From: Lysobacteraceae bacterium
Lineage (GTDB): Bacteria; Pseudomonadota; Gammaproteobacteria; Xanthomonadales; Ahniellaceae
Direction of reading: 5' to 3'
Length of the DNA stretch: 44,785 nucleotides
Assembly (NCBI GenBank): GCA_002995625.1
Contig: PVBP01000015.1
Location: 1 to 44,785, forward strand
The notes beneath the pieces were generated by a model. The model did no database searches and was not told the origin of the DNA. It saw only the letters and a list, made by a program, of their open reading frames with translations. The translations under genes were made by a program, and so were the position numbers. This document shows, one piece after another, positions 25,319 to 36,083 of the stretch (the stretch's first letter is position 1; each line of letters starts with the position of its first letter).

Positions 25319-25890
25319 GGCAGCACCCTCCGTGTGTCGGCGTCCAGCCGGTGGCGGCCGAGCACGCGCGCGAGGTGTTGGTCGACGCTGCGGCGGTAGC
25401 GCGCGGCGGGCGCGCCGCCGGCGGGACGGTGGTAGCGGCCGATCGCGACGAGCCAGTCCTCGCCGGGCGTGTGCTGCTCGCGCAGGATCTCGGCCGCGAT
25501 GGCGAGGTTGACGTAGGGGTCGAGCAGGTCGCAGGGCTGCCGGTAGCGATGCCGCTGGTAGCCGAGGTTGATCTGTCCGAGGCCGGCGTCGATGCGGGTC
25601 GCGGGCACCTGCCGCAGCGCCTGGTGCAGGCCGGTGCAGGCTTCGGCACGGGTGCTGTAGCGCTTCGAGACGCCTGCGACGTTCAGGCTCCACGGCCAGG
25701 GGATCAGTCGGCCGTTGAGGCGGGCGCCGCTTTCTTGCAGCGCCACCGCGTAGAGCACGGTGGACGGCACGCCGGCGCGCTGCGCGGCGAGCTGGTAGGC
25801 CGGCGGCGGAACCTCCTGCGCTGCGGCGGCGAGCGTTGCCAACCCACACAGCAGGCCCAGTGCGAAGCGGGTTACCGCTGACGCTGCCAT
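25315..25890 (-). CDS. Conjugation-associated lytic transglycosylase (SLT fold)
   Basis: 191 residues with a signal peptide ending near ATLAAAAQ. The catalytic glutamate is E53 in VALQESGARL, and the SLT second motif is represented by GLGQINLGYQRH, with YHRP later. It should cut peptidoglycan locally so that the channel can pass through the wall, like VirB1 and PilT-type enzymes of this class. ATG 25890 lies inside the end of the upstream gene (19-base overlap). Frame extensions to 26427 are shadows. Confidence 0.87.
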   Translation of the reverse strand: MAASAVTRFALGLLCGLATLAAAAQEVPPPAYQLAAQRAGVPSTVLYAVALQESGARLNGRLIPWPWSLNVAGVSKRYSTRAEACTGLHQALRQVPATRIDAGLGQINLGYQRHRYRQPCDLLDPYVNLAIAAEILREQHTPGEDWLVAIGRYHRPAGGAPAARYRRSVDQHLARVLGRHRLDADTRRVLP

Positions 25891-26609
25891 TGGCCGCCGA
25901 CCTGCCGCACGACGGCGGGCAAGTCGCCCTGTACGCCCAGGGAGAGCCACCGGCCGGCATCGTGGTTGAGGGTGATGTGGCCGTTGCGCACCTTCGCCGG
26001 GTCGATGCGGGTGCGGCGCGCCCATTCGCGGATGCGCGCGTCGTCGCCGCGGCTGCCGACCACGTAAATGTCGAAGTTCGCGCCTTCGGCCTGCAGGCGC
26101 TGGACCGTCTCGTCGCAGCTGGTGCAGGCGTCCTTGACGAACACTGCCGTGCGCGCGCCGGCCTGCGCCATGCCGGGCGCTGCCGCGCCTGCGCCGGGCA
26201 GGTTGACCCGCTGCATGCCCGGAGCGAGTCGCTGCCAGGCCGCGTCGTAGGCGCGCTGGTAGGCCAGCAGCTTCTCCACGCGGCGGGCCTCGATCTGCAC
26301 TTGCAGCTCGGCGAACCTGCGCCGCTCCTCGTCGCTGCGGGCTTCGATGCCCAGTGCGGTCAGCGGGTCGAGGTTGGGCGACGACAGGCCCAGCGGTCCC
26401 TGCATCAATTCGCGGTAGCGGGTCCACTCCTCCGGTCGTAGCCCCCAGTCGCGCGCCACGTCCTCATCGCTGCGTGCGATGGGGGCGGGTCGTTCACGGC
26501 TGGGAGCCACGTTCGTTGCAGCAGCCTGCGACTGCTGCGCTATGGCGGTCTGCGGCGCGGTGGACAGGAGCGCGGCCAGCAGGCCCAAGGCGGTCGCGGT
26601 GTGCCTCAT
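25872..26609 (-). CDS. TIGR03759-like ICE protein with a redox-like CxxC
   Basis: 245 residues with a signal peptide ending near QTAIAQ. The N-terminal part contains DWGLRPEEWTRYRELMQGPLG, the family's signature, followed by a long helix (ARSDEERRRFAELQVQIEARRVEKLLAYQ). The C-terminal half reads as a thioredoxin-like domain with VFVKDACTSCDETVQRLQ (CTSC). The family is restricted to this ICE class. A role in disulphide handling in the periplasm is inferred. Confidence 0.85.
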   Translation of the reverse strand: MRHTATALGLLAALLSTAPQTAIAQQSQAAATNVAPSRERPAPIARSDEDVARDWGLRPEEWTRYRELMQGPLGLSSPNLDPLTALGIEARSDEERRRFAELQVQIEARRVEKLLAYQRAYDAAWQRLAPGMQRVNLPGAGAAAPGMAQAGARTAVFVKDACTSCDETVQRLQAEGANFDIYVVGSRGDDARIREWARRTRIDPAKVRNGHITLNHDAGRWLSLGVQGDLPAVVRQVGGQWQRQR

Positions 26610-26618
26610 TACCGGCTC

Positions 26619-27266
26619 CTATCGCGCCGGCACAGGCAGGCGCCGGGTCTCGGTGCCGTGCCGTAACACCGCGACGTCGCCCTCGATGGCGGTCAGGCGC
26701 CAGCCGTCCGCCTCCTCGCCCGGCCGCAGCAGACGGACCTGGGCCAAACCACCGCCTTCGGCCGAGAGAATCGACAGGAAGCGCTCGCCGGCGCGTAGTT
26801 CGGCGCCGGTGATGCGGAACGCGGGCTCGACCGGCTTCGGCGGGGCGTCGGGCGCGGTGCTGCGAGGCGCTGCGGCGCGCGGTGCCGCCCGCGTGGTCAG
26901 CCGCGCCTCCAACTGTTCGATGCGCGTTTGCAGTGGTTGCAGCGCGTCGGCCGCCATGCGCTCTCCCAAAGACTGTTCGAGCGCCGCCAGCCTGCGGTCG
27001 AATGCCTGGCGATCGGTGTCGTAGCGCGCCTGCGGCACGGCGGCCGGCTGTTTGCGCGCCTGTTCCGAGTCCTGCGCAAGCTCGGCCAGGTGCTGTTCCA
27101 GCGCCGCGACCTGCGTTCTCACGGTGGTGGTCTCGGCCTGATCGGCGAGCTTGGTCAGGGCGACGTGGTTGACCACCACCCCCATGCTGATCAGCAGCAC
27201 CCAGGTGATGGCGGCGACACGCAGCATCGCCGCCCGCTGCGGTTGCGCGGAGCCCGGCATCGTCAT
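26619..27266 (-). CDS. Membrane-anchored coiled-coil protein of the pil/transfer region
   Basis: 215 residues. One N-terminal membrane helix (VAAITWVLLISMGVVVNHVAL), then a coiled coil from about 40 to 125 (heptads with L/A/Q, e.g. VRTQVAALEQHLAELAQ), a Pro/Ala linker and a compact C-terminal beta domain. The shape resembles PilO/PilP-type or TraP-type accessory proteins, but no family could be named with confidence. ATG 27266 overlaps the pilL stop; the next in-frame ATG, two codons later, is also possible. Confidence 0.75.
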   Translation of the reverse strand: MTMPGSAQPQRAAMLRVAAITWVLLISMGVVVNHVALTKLADQAETTTVRTQVAALEQHLAELAQDSEQARKQPAAVPQARYDTDRQAFDRRLAALEQSLGERMAADALQPLQTRIEQLEARLTTRAAPRAAAPRSTAPDAPPKPVEPAFRITGAELRAGERFLSILSAEGGGLAQVRLLRPGEEADGWRLTAIEGDVAVLRHGTETRRLPVPAR

Positions 27267-27841
27267 GGCTGGACCTCCGTCGCGAGCGGGAAGGTCTGAA
27301 CGTCGGCGTCCGGGTCGATCGGCGGCAGGGGTCGGGCTGGTGCCGCGGTGACGTGGCTGAAGCACACCAGTCGCGTGCCGTCGTCCACGTGCAGATCCCA
27401 GGCGGGACCGGTCAGGGTCAGCAGGGCATCGCGCAGCAACAGCGGTCCGAGCTGGTAGTGGGCGGCTGGCAGCGGGAGCCGGTCCAGGGAGTCGGTGTCC
27501 TGGCCGGTGCAGAGCTGATAGCCCGAGCGCCGCAAGACATGGCGCAGGGCGTCGGCGACAGTGGCATGCAGCGTGTCGGGGGCAGACACCTCCACGGCCT
27601 GCAGCATCAGATCCTGCTGCGCGGCACTCGGCGCCAACTCGATCAGGGTGTAGCGGCCGTAGCGGACCACCGGGACGAACTCAGGCGGCGGCTCCGGCGA
27701 GGCTGAAATCGGCGCGTCGGGTGGCGCCGAGGGCGTGGGAGTCGTCGCGCATCCACCGATCAACGCGGTCCAGAGCAGCGCGAGCACGCCGGGCAGCAGG
27801 CGGTGTTCGGGATGGTGAAACCAGGGATGGGATGGGCACAT
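27263..27841 (-). CDS. pilL: PilL-type lipoprotein, PFGI-1 class (TIGR03748-like)
   Basis: 192 residues with a lipobox IGGC (C31), so probably an outer-membrane lipoprotein. The mature part has YGRYTLIELAPSAAQQDLM and a secretin-N-like domain (VADALRHVLRRSGYQLC, LPLPAAHYQLGPLLLRDALLTLTGPAW), as in PilL2 of PFGI-1-class ICEs. It is the first gene of the transfer direction. The upstream region is cut short by an IS element whose transposase begins 257 bases away, so the native promoter may have been displaced. The ATG at 27841 has no clear ribosome site and a later start is possible. Confidence 0.85.
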   Translation of the reverse strand: MCPSHPWFHHPEHRLLPGVLALLWTALIGGCATTPTPSAPPDAPISASPEPPPEFVPVVRYGRYTLIELAPSAAQQDLMLQAVEVSAPDTLHATVADALRHVLRRSGYQLCTGQDTDSLDRLPLPAAHYQLGPLLLRDALLTLTGPAWDLHVDDGTRLVCFSHVTAAPARPLPPIDPDADVQTFPLATEVQP

Positions 27842-27844
27842 GGC

Positions 27845-27869
27845 ATGGCGTCCTGAAGCGTCGAGCCAT
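27845..27869 (-). ncRNA. Possible degenerate copy E of the structured element
   Basis: ATGGC (27845-27849) pairs with GCCAT (27865-27869). The loop contains CCTGAAGCGTCGA, close to the TTGAAGGTCGA loop of copy B at 39496-39561. The flanking hairpins are weak. It sits directly before the annotated pilL start. Confidence 0.3.
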
Positions 27870-28098
27870 CACCATCGCCGCGGCAGCATCTTCCGACAGC
27901 AAACAAAGCGAATCCTTTGGCGTCCGATTTGCCGGCGTGGTGGTGTGAAAAAAAGGGGTATCCGGAATCTGGTGTGGGTTCTGGCTCCTTGGGTCTTTGT
28001 AGCTATCACTTTCAAAGAATGGATTTTGGTGTTGGACGGCTGAGCGGATGTGCTAGAGTAAAAGTCGGATTTCAGTGTGGGTTCGCCCAAGGTGCTGA
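27870..28098. other. Non-coding gap between pilL and the transposase gene
   Basis: About 230 bases, AT-richer than the ICE genes from about 27890 onward, including an A run at 27948-27954. It probably contains the left end of the IS and the ICE-IS junction. No inverted repeat partner could be matched with confidence on the right side. Confidence 0.5.
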
Positions 28099-29439
28099 GT
28101 GACGGACTTTCTCCAGCTGCGAAGCCTGAAGACGCTTGAAATCCTGACCAGCGAGGACAGTTACGTCGTCAAGGCCGAAGGCGTCAATCAGTGGGTGACC
28201 TGCCCGCTGTGCAAGACCGGACGCCTGCATGGTCACGGCTCACAGGAACAGTCGTTTCAGGACACACCGACGCACGGCAAACCCGTCGTGATCTTCATCC
28301 AGCGCCGTCGCTATCGCTGTACAAGCTGCACCAAGACCTTGTTTGAGCCTGTGGCGGACCTTGATGGAAAACGCCAAGCCACGGCGCGTCTGGTGCGTTA
28401 TATCCGCGACCAGTCCTTCTCCAAGACCTTTGCGGCCCTTGCCCGGGAAGTAGCCGTGGACGAAAAGACGGTCCGCCACGTCTTCGACGATTTCATCGAG
28501 GAGGTCGAGGCCAAGACCCAGTTCCGGACGCCGCGGGTGCTGGGTATCGACGAGCTCAAGATCATCGGCCAGTACCGGGCCATGATCACCAACGTCGAGC
28601 GCAAGACCGTGTTCGATATCCGCCCCAGCCGGGCCAAAGCCGAGTTGATGCCCTATTTCCGCGACCTGCGGGACAAGGACTCGGTCGAGTGGGTGGCGAT
28701 GGACATGTACCACGTTTATCGGCAGGTGGTGCGCGCCACGCTGCCACAGGCCCGGATCGTGGTCGATCGATTCCATATCCAGCGCATGGCGAACGACGCG
28801 CTGGAGAAGCTGCGCAAGCGCATTCGCAAGGATTTGTCCACCCGGCAGCGCCTCAAACTCAAGGACGAGCGGTTCCTGCTGCTCAAGCGGCAGCACGACC
28901 TGACAGGGAGAGATATGGACCGGATGCGGGAATGGTTCCAACAGTTCCCGCTCCTAAGCGAAGCCCACGCGCTCAAGGAAGGATTTCTGTCGATCTGGGA
29001 TCAGAAGACCCGCCCAGCAGCAGAAGCCGCCTGCGCGAAGTGGCAGGCCAATATTCCGACCGAATTGGCGGCCACGTTCAAGGACCTGACCACCGCCGTG
29101 CACAACTGGCACGACGAAATCTTCGCCTACTTCGAGCAGCCGATTACCAATGCCTATACTGAGTCAGTCAACCGAGTGGCCAAAGACATGAACCGCATGG
29201 GCAGGGGTTACAGCTTCGAGGTGCTTCGGGCGCGCATGCTCTACGACAAGAAGGCGCGCAAGGATGGCTCGGTTATCGAAACCGTGTTGGTCGATGACGA
29301 CGACCCAATGACCACGGACTTCGTGTTCCAGCGGATGACCACGGCGGCAACGCGCAAGAAGAAGATCACGCGCGTGGTCGAGTACGGCCCCTATCTCCCG
29401 ACGCTGGCGCGGCTACTCGAAGAGGGGTATTTCGAATAG
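28099..29439 (+). mobile_element. ISL3-family insertion sequence: transposase gene
   Basis: 446-residue ISL3 transposase starting at GTG 28099. A zinc-finger pair C35/C38 (TCPLC) and C74/C77 (RCTSC) precedes a helix-turn-helix region, and the DDE catalytic residues are D151 (GIDELK), D202 (VAMDMYHVYR) and E355 (YTESVNR). It is intact and probably active. Codon use is less GC-extreme than the neighbours, fitting a separate origin. Terminal inverted repeats and an 8-base target duplication could not be resolved; the element must end between about 29440 and the merA stop at 29522. It lies between the transfer operon and the mer operon. Confidence 0.92.
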
Positions 29440-29521
29440 TCCTCAGCCCATTGTGCAAGAGGCGGCGCTTCAGCCTGAATTTGTGATTCAGCCGATGAAG
29501 CATAGGTAAGAGGCCCAGCCA

Positions 29522-31505
<1,984 letters not shown>

Positions 31506-31517
31506 GGCAATCTCCTT

Positions 31518-31868
31518 TCAGTAGAACAGGGGCATGAGGTAGGGGAACACGAGCGCGATCAGCACCAGGGCGGTGACGATCCAGAAGATCACCTTGTAGG
31601 CCGTCCGCACCTGGGGCACGGCGCATGCGTCGTCCGGCGCGCAGGCGCGAGCCGGCCGGAAGATGCGACGCCACGCGAAGAACAGCGCCACGAGCGCCAC
31701 GCCAATGAAGATCGGCCGGTACGGTTCCAGCGCGGTCAAGTTGCCGATCCAGGCGCCGGAGAAACCCAGCGTGATCAGCACCAGCGGACCGAGGCAGCAG
31801 GTCGAGGCGAGGATGGCGGCGAGGCCACCGGCGGCCAGTGCACCGCGGCCGTTGCTGGGGTCTGCCAT
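31518..31868 (-). CDS. merT: Mercuric ion transporter
   Basis: 116 residues with three membrane helices. The first carries the vicinal pair C24/C25 (STCCLGP), and the cytoplasmic loop has the second pair C76/C82 (ACAPDDAC), as in all MerT proteins that move Hg2+ from MerP to MerA. ATG 31868 is chosen over the frame extension to 31964 because the extension runs across the mer promoter; GGAG lies upstream. Confidence 0.97.
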   Translation of the reverse strand: MADPSNGRGALAAGGLAAILASTCCLGPLVLITLGFSGAWIGNLTALEPYRPIFIGVALVALFFAWRRIFRPARACAPDDACAVPQVRTAYKVIFWIVTALVLIALVFPYLMPLFY

Positions 31869-31906
31869 GTGAGGGATCTCCTTCCGAGACGTTGCGTGAT
31901 GCGCTA

Positions 31907-31937
31907 AGGTTACTTCCGTAGTCAAGTACGGAGTCAA
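31907..31937 (-). promoter_or_regulatory. mer operator-promoter (merT promoter with 19-base spacer)
   Basis: On the minus strand TTGACT (31937-31932) and TAACCT (31912-31907) are separated by 19 bases, the over-long spacing that MerR corrects by DNA distortion. The MerR dyad CCGTA/TACGG occupies 31916-31920 and 31927-31931 inside the spacer. The divergent merR start is six bases beyond the -35. Confidence 0.93.
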
Positions 31938-31942
31938 GCGCG

Positions 31943-32350
31943 ATGGTGAACGATCCGCAAACACTGACCATCGGGGCTTTCGCCAAGGCCGCTGGGGTCA
32001 ACGTGGAGACCATCCGGTTCTATCAGCGCAAGGGGTTATTGCCAGAACCAGGTCGGCCCGTCGGCAGTATTCGCCGCTACGGATCGGCGGACGTGGCGCG
32101 GGTGCGTTTCGTGAAATCCGCCCAGCGGCTGGGGTTCAACCTGGACGAAGTCGGCCAACTCCTACAGCTTGAGGACGGCACTCACTGCAGCGAAGCCGCC
32201 GAGCTGGCTGCGCTCCAGCTCACCGACGTGCGCACCAAGATGGCGGACCTGACGCGAATCGAAGCGGTGCTGTCACGGTTGGTCAACGAGTGCCATGCGC
32301 AGCGAGGCACTGTGTCGTGCCCGCTGATCGATTCTCTGCACGGGAGCTAG
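31943..32350 (+). CDS. merR: Mercury-responsive transcriptional regulator
   Basis: 135 residues of the MerR family. The winged helix ([25 protein letters not shown]) is followed by a dimerisation helix. The three mercury ligands are C82 (THCSEA), C117 (NECHAQ) and C126 (VSCPLI). It represses and, with Hg2+, activates merTPA from the operator at 31907-31937, and is transcribed divergently. The start ATG 31943 lies very close to the operator, allowing autorepression. Confidence 0.96.
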   Translation: MVNDPQTLTIGAFAKAAGVNVETIRFYQRKGLLPEPGRPVGSIRRYGSADVARVRFVKSAQRLGFNLDEVGQLLQLEDGTHCSEAAELAALQLTDVRTKMADLTRIEAVLSRLVNECHAQRGTVSCPLIDSLHGS

Positions 32351-32576
32351 GCGCGTGGCTTAACCCGGTTTTCCGTTCCACTGCGCCTCAAACCCCAGTT
32401 CGAGCCGGGGGCAAGGTGACCTGCCACTGATTGTTTCCTTGCACCGACATGCGCCAGACAAAGCCCACACTGAAGGCTAAAAGCGCGTAAGCCTTGCGAT
32501 ACCAGAAACCTACCGAACGAGAGCTGTCAGACAAGAAGGGCTAGTGCGGTCTTCCCACACTAAAATCCGGATACCC

Positions 32577-32603
32577 AAAAAAAGACGGCCCCGAAGGGCC
32601 GTC
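32577..32603 (-). terminator. Intrinsic terminator of the ICE maintenance block
   Basis: GACGGCCC (32584-32591), loop CGAA, GGGCCGTC (32596-32603), followed on the minus strand by seven T (32583-32577). It ends the unit containing the genes at 33153 and 32625. Between merR (32350) and here nothing coding is visible. Confidence 0.92.
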
Positions 32604-32624
32604 GTGATGCTGGAAATGCGAGGA

Positions 32625-33065
32625 TCAGCCGCGGGCTTTAATCAAGCCCGGATCGGCATCCGCGATCTGGACGTGTGCCCAACAGCGGACCAGCTGACCG
32701 TTCTCGCCGACAGGGTGTTCGGCGATGGCTTCGCAGTCCTCGTCGGTATTGCTCTCGTCGTAGCAGATCACCTTGATGCTGCCGGTGTCGCAACACACCG
32801 AACGGACGAAACCGTCGGTCATGTCTATCACGACGATCTGGGGAACCAGGTCCAGCGTGTGGGCCGCCGACAGGATGGCGCCCTGTTCGGTGGCATCGAA
32901 GCAGACGAAGGGCCGTTTATAACCGGCTTCTGCAGCCAGCACCTCGGCCTTGTCGTAGTGGGCGCCGAGGCGGTACTCGGCCTGCGTCACGCTAACGGTA
33001 AAGATGGGCATGTCAGCCATGCCCGAAGCGCTGCGGCACGCGACCGCAATGTGCAGGGGTTTCAT
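32625..33065 (-). CDS. Conserved-looking ICE protein of unknown function
   Basis: 146 residues, soluble, start ATG 33065 with AAGGAG at proper distance. The sequence alternates strands and helices (PIFTVSVTQAEYRLGAHYDKAEVLA, then VPQIVVIDMTDGFVRSVCC) and ends with DEDCEAIAEHPVGENGQLVRCW, containing five cysteines in total. I do not recognise a family. It is the last gene before the terminator at 32577, 87 bases downstream of the next unknown gene, and shares the strong ribosome-site style of this block. Confidence 0.75.
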   Translation of the reverse strand: MKPLHIAVACRSASGMADMPIFTVSVTQAEYRLGAHYDKAEVLAAEAGYKRPFVCFDATEQGAILSAAHTLDLVPQIVVIDMTDGFVRSVCCDTGSIKVICYDESNTDEDCEAIAEHPVGENGQLVRCWAHVQIADADPGLIKARG

Positions 33066-33152
33066 GGGATGCTCCTTACCTCGTTGTCGAGGCTATTGAA
33101 GGAAGAAAAGAGGTCAGCGGCTCGCATGGGCCATAGGCCAGGCTGGCCTTGG

Positions 33153-33584
33153 TCAATCACCGTGGCGGGGCGAAGACGTGGCATCCAGGCCCGGGTTCTC
33201 AGCGCCTGGCACCAGGTTGAAGTGAGAGACCAGATCGCCTATCGGCAACTGCTCGCTACTGATCTCGATGTCGGTGTGCTTGAGATACGCTGCAAACCAG
33301 AAATGGGTATCGGAGACGTTGAGCGTATCTGCTTCCGTGCGAACGAACCGGTCGTCTTCGACCGAGTCGGTCCGATCCAAGGCCTCCTCGTCGCTACACG
33401 ACAAGTATTGGGCGCGGTAGTCGAACTTCTCGACTTTGTAGAGACCATGTGTCTTCACGACCGCTGAGAGAAGAAGAATCTCGCGCGCGGTAGAGAGGTC
33501 GATCGAGAATTCGACGGCGGCCGGCAGATCGGCATACTCGTCGGTGGAGGACACTTCTGTACGAAACAGCTTGTCGTCTTGCAT
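33153..33584 (-). CDS. ICE protein of unknown function, acidic
   Basis: 143 residues, markedly acidic (many D/E), start ATG 33584 chosen because AAGGAG lies a few bases upstream; the frame extension to 33665 crosses a terminator hairpin. The N-terminal FRTEVSSTDEYADLPAAVEFSIDLSTAREILLLSAVV has the look of a small alpha/beta protein. No known motif or membrane segment is visible. It lies between the helicase terminator and the gene at 32625. Confidence 0.75.
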   Translation of the reverse strand: MQDDKLFRTEVSSTDEYADLPAAVEFSIDLSTAREILLLSAVVKTHGLYKVEKFDYRAQYLSCSDEEALDRTDSVEDDRFVRTEADTLNVSDTHFWFAAYLKHTDIEISSEQLPIGDLVSHFNLVPGAENPGLDATSSPRHGD

Positions 33585-33630
33585 TGATGATTCTCCTTGG
33601 CAGGATGAGTGATGAGATAGGGATGCGTCA

Positions 33631-33660
33631 GAAAGAAGGCGGCCCCCTGAAGGGGCCGCC
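33631..33660 (-). terminator. Terminator hairpin after the helicase gene
   Basis: GGCGGCCCC (33638-33646) and GGGGCCGCC (33652-33660), a nine-pair stem with loop CTGAA, followed on the minus strand by TTCTTTC. It also forms the 5' boundary of the next gene, about 55 bases before its start. Confidence 0.8.
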
Positions 33661-33672
33661 GGCATGGAGGAG

Positions 33673-35958
33673 CTAGGCGGCGACCAGTTGCCTGGCCAGC
33701 GCCACTTCGACGGAATCCCCGTCTTGGTTCAGGACATCGAGTCCCGACTCGGGCACGTCTCCCGACGTGCTCTGCGACACCATGATCTTGCGGGCCATCA
33801 ATCCCAGGCAGGTCATCTGCGAGGAATTGGCGTAGCCGAGATAGATCACGCGCACGGGCTGCTTCTGCCCGATGCGCCACGAGCGCCGTGCCGCCTGCTG
33901 CAACGAGTAGACGTTGTAGCCGCTCTGCATGAACACGATCGTCGGGAACTCCAACAGATCGAGGCCCGTCTTGACCAGCTCCGGGTTCGTGATCAGGACA
34001 TCGATCCCGCGATCCAACTGCTCGGCGATCCAGTCTTCCCGGCGGGACGCATCTACGCTCGCGCGCAGCACGGCCACCTTGAAACCTTCTTGCTCCAGCA
34101 GCACCTTCAGGCGCGAGGTCGTATCGCGCGTGCCGGTGTAGACCGAGTAGACCAGGGTCTTGCGACCTTCCGCCTTCTCCTGCTTGCAGACGTCGATCAG
34201 CTCGCGCTCTTTCGGCGTGATCTCGAACTCGTTGAACTGAGCCGGGACGAACGCCAAGGTGTTGCGCGTGCGCGGATGCACCACCGTTTCCGATCGGAAG
34301 CAGCAGTCCGGCCACGCCAGCAGGACATTGAGGACCACACCCAGCAAGGTGGTGTCCCTCCTAGCCAGGGCCTGCTTCAGCTCCTGGGTCAGACGGCTGG
34401 ACAGACCACGGTAGGCGGTGGCTTGATCCGCCTCCATTGCGACTTCGCGGAACTCCTCGTCGTAGGGTGGCAGCACGTTGCCGCCGATGTCCTTCAACTT
34501 GAGGAAGACCGTGAACGGCAGGATGCAACGCAGGACGCCCTTGGGGCCGAAGCCCGGCGCCTTGACGGTGCGCACCGACACCTTCGAGCCCTTGGCCGTC
34601 TTGTGTGCGGTGCTCTTGCTCTCGGAGTAGATGTCCTTCAGGACCCCGTGGTCCCTCATGAACGCCATCGCGGCCGACGTCATGCTTCCGCTCTTGGTCG
34701 GCCGGTAGCCATCTTCGATCATGCGTCCGGGCAGCGCCCGGAACAGCAGGTGGAACAGGTCGTCGCCGTAGCCGCCCATGAGCGTGCCGGTCAGCAGCAC
34801 GCATTTGCGCGCCTTCGCTGCGAGCACGCCCATCGCCTGGCCCTGGGCGCTTCCGCCGTTCTTGTACTCGTGCGCCTCGTCGGCGATCAGAAGATCGAAC
34901 GTACCCTGCGGCAGGTATCGCTTGATGTACTCGCTGGGCTGATAGCCGCCCTCGCCGAAGCCGAACTCCATGTTCGCCATCGCGCGTTCCATCCGGTGCG
35001 CCTGGCGGTCCGAGAAGACCAGCTCGCCGTTGCCATCCATGAGGTTGATGAACTCGTGGATGTTGTCGCCGAGCATCGAGGCCAGGAAGCCGTCGCCGAA
35101 GCGCTTCATCAGCTTCTGTGCGGTGACTTGCCCGATCGTCGGAATGCGCGTCAGCGCCTTTTGAACCGCGGAGGACTGGTCGCTGGCGGATAGGCCCTTG
35201 GGACGGATCAGGCTCCACAGCGCGGAGCCGCACTGACCGCACTTGCGGCGCTGCTCCTCGGCTTCGAGGTCGAGTGGGTTGATCGGCTCGCCGTCGAGGT
35301 CGGTGATGACCTGGCCGCAGTCGGGGCACGCGCCCACGTCGCCGTGGGGCGTCCGATGCCGGGTGAAGGCGGGCTTCCAGTGGAATCCCATCCGCATCCG
35401 GACGCGGCCGAGAACGAAGAACTCCTGGCCCTGCGTCGGCACATTCAGCTGCTCGCGCAGCTTCATGAGTTTGACGAGCGTATCCGGGCCATTGAGCACC
35501 CAGACGCGCGCACCGGCGACGGTCTCCTGAATTTCCCGCCGCCACTTGTAGACCAGGTGGGGAGGACTCAGGACCAGCGTGCGCCGATAGCCTTCGGCGT
35601 TGAGCACCGCCGCCGTGGCGATGCCCACCGTCGTCTTGCCGCAGCCCATTTCGCCATTGACGATCGCGGCACGCTCGCCGCGATCGATCAACAGCTCGCT
35701 GACGGCATGCACGACATCGGCCTGGGCCGGGAACAACTGGCGCTTCAGACTTGCCAGGATCAACTGGCGGTGCGCCTGGGGCCGCCCGGTGTAGACGGGC
35801 GGATTGGCGCGATTGAGGGAATCCAGCAGGTCGTCGCCGCATTCGGCGACGAAATCCTGCAAGCTCATCGTGAGCGGGGACGATTCCGCGTCGAGCAGCT
35901 CGCCCTGCAAGGACGTGCCTTCCGCGGAGGACGGAACGGTGTCGAGATCGAGAGACAT
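33673..35958 (-). CDS. SNF2/DEAD-like helicase with zinc ribbon and HhH insert
   Basis: 761 residues, superfamily 2. Walker A GEMGCGKTT is at 102-110; a zinc-ribbon-like insert has C211/C214 and C240/C243; a helix-hairpin-helix-like stretch (RIPTIGQVTAQKLMKRFG) is at 271-288; the DEAH box is at 360-363 (IADEAHEYKN); and motif VI reads QQAARRSWRIGQ near residue 685. It should translocate on or remodel nucleic acid. ATG 35958 is preceded by TTGGAG. The methyltransferase-like gene lies just upstream, and the pair recalls the methylase-helicase DarB of phage P1 in content. It ends at a strong terminator. Confidence 0.87.
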   Translation of the reverse strand: MSLDLDTVPSSAEGTSLQGELLDAESSPLTMSLQDFVAECGDDLLDSLNRANPPVYTGRPQAHRQLILASLKRQLFPAQADVVHAVSELLIDRGERAAIVNGEMGCGKTTVGIATAAVLNAEGYRRTLVLSPPHLVYKWRREIQETVAGARVWVLNGPDTLVKLMKLREQLNVPTQGQEFFVLGRVRMRMGFHWKPAFTRHRTPHGDVGACPDCGQVITDLDGEPINPLDLEAEEQRRKCGQCGSALWSLIRPKGLSASDQSSAVQKALTRIPTIGQVTAQKLMKRFGDGFLASMLGDNIHEFINLMDGNGELVFSDRQAHRMERAMANMEFGFGEGGYQPSEYIKRYLPQGTFDLLIADEAHEYKNGGSAQGQAMGVLAAKARKCVLLTGTLMGGYGDDLFHLLFRALPGRMIEDGYRPTKSGSMTSAAMAFMRDHGVLKDIYSESKSTAHKTAKGSKVSVRTVKAPGFGPKGVLRCILPFTVFLKLKDIGGNVLPPYDEEFREVAMEADQATAYRGLSSRLTQELKQALARRDTTLLGVVLNVLLAWPDCCFRSETVVHPRTRNTLAFVPAQFNEFEITPKERELIDVCKQEKAEGRKTLVYSVYTGTRDTTSRLKVLLEQEGFKVAVLRASVDASRREDWIAEQLDRGIDVLITNPELVKTGLDLLEFPTIVFMQSGYNVYSLQQAARRSWRIGQKQPVRVIYLGYANSSQMTCLGLMARKIMVSQSTSGDVPESGLDVLNQDGDSVEVALARQLVAA

Positions 35959-35992
35959 GGTGGTGCTCCAAGTGAATGGGGCACGCACCTCC

Positions 35993-36021
35993 CCCGCGGG
36001 GCGATGACATGCCCCTGGGTG
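35993..36021 (-). promoter_or_regulatory. Leader hairpin of the helicase gene
   Basis: Central stem GGGGC (35998-36002) with GCCCC (36011-36015), flanked by C and G runs. It belongs to the family of nested leader hairpins of this block and ends about 35 bases before the start at 35958. Confidence 0.55.
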
Positions 36022-36032
36022 GGATGAATGGC

Positions 36033-36078
36033 GACGGCTTGCGCCGTCAGGTTTCGATGAAGGCGGCGTTGCGCCGCC
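36033..36078 (-). repeat. Pair of perfect hairpins behind the methyltransferase gene
   Basis: GACGGC/GCCGTC (36033-36048, loop TTGC) and GGCGGC/GCCGCC (36062-36078, loop GTTGC). The second abuts the stop of the upstream gene. There is no T-tract, so pause or RNA-stabilising hairpins are more likely than a terminator. Confidence 0.65.
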
Positions 36079-36083
36079 CGAGA

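Noticed and set aside
27983..29515. GGCTCCTT at 27983 and AAGAGGCC at 29508 as ISL3 ends
   Set aside because: Six of eight bases match and the flanks (TGGGTTCT versus CAGCCACT) are not duplicated.
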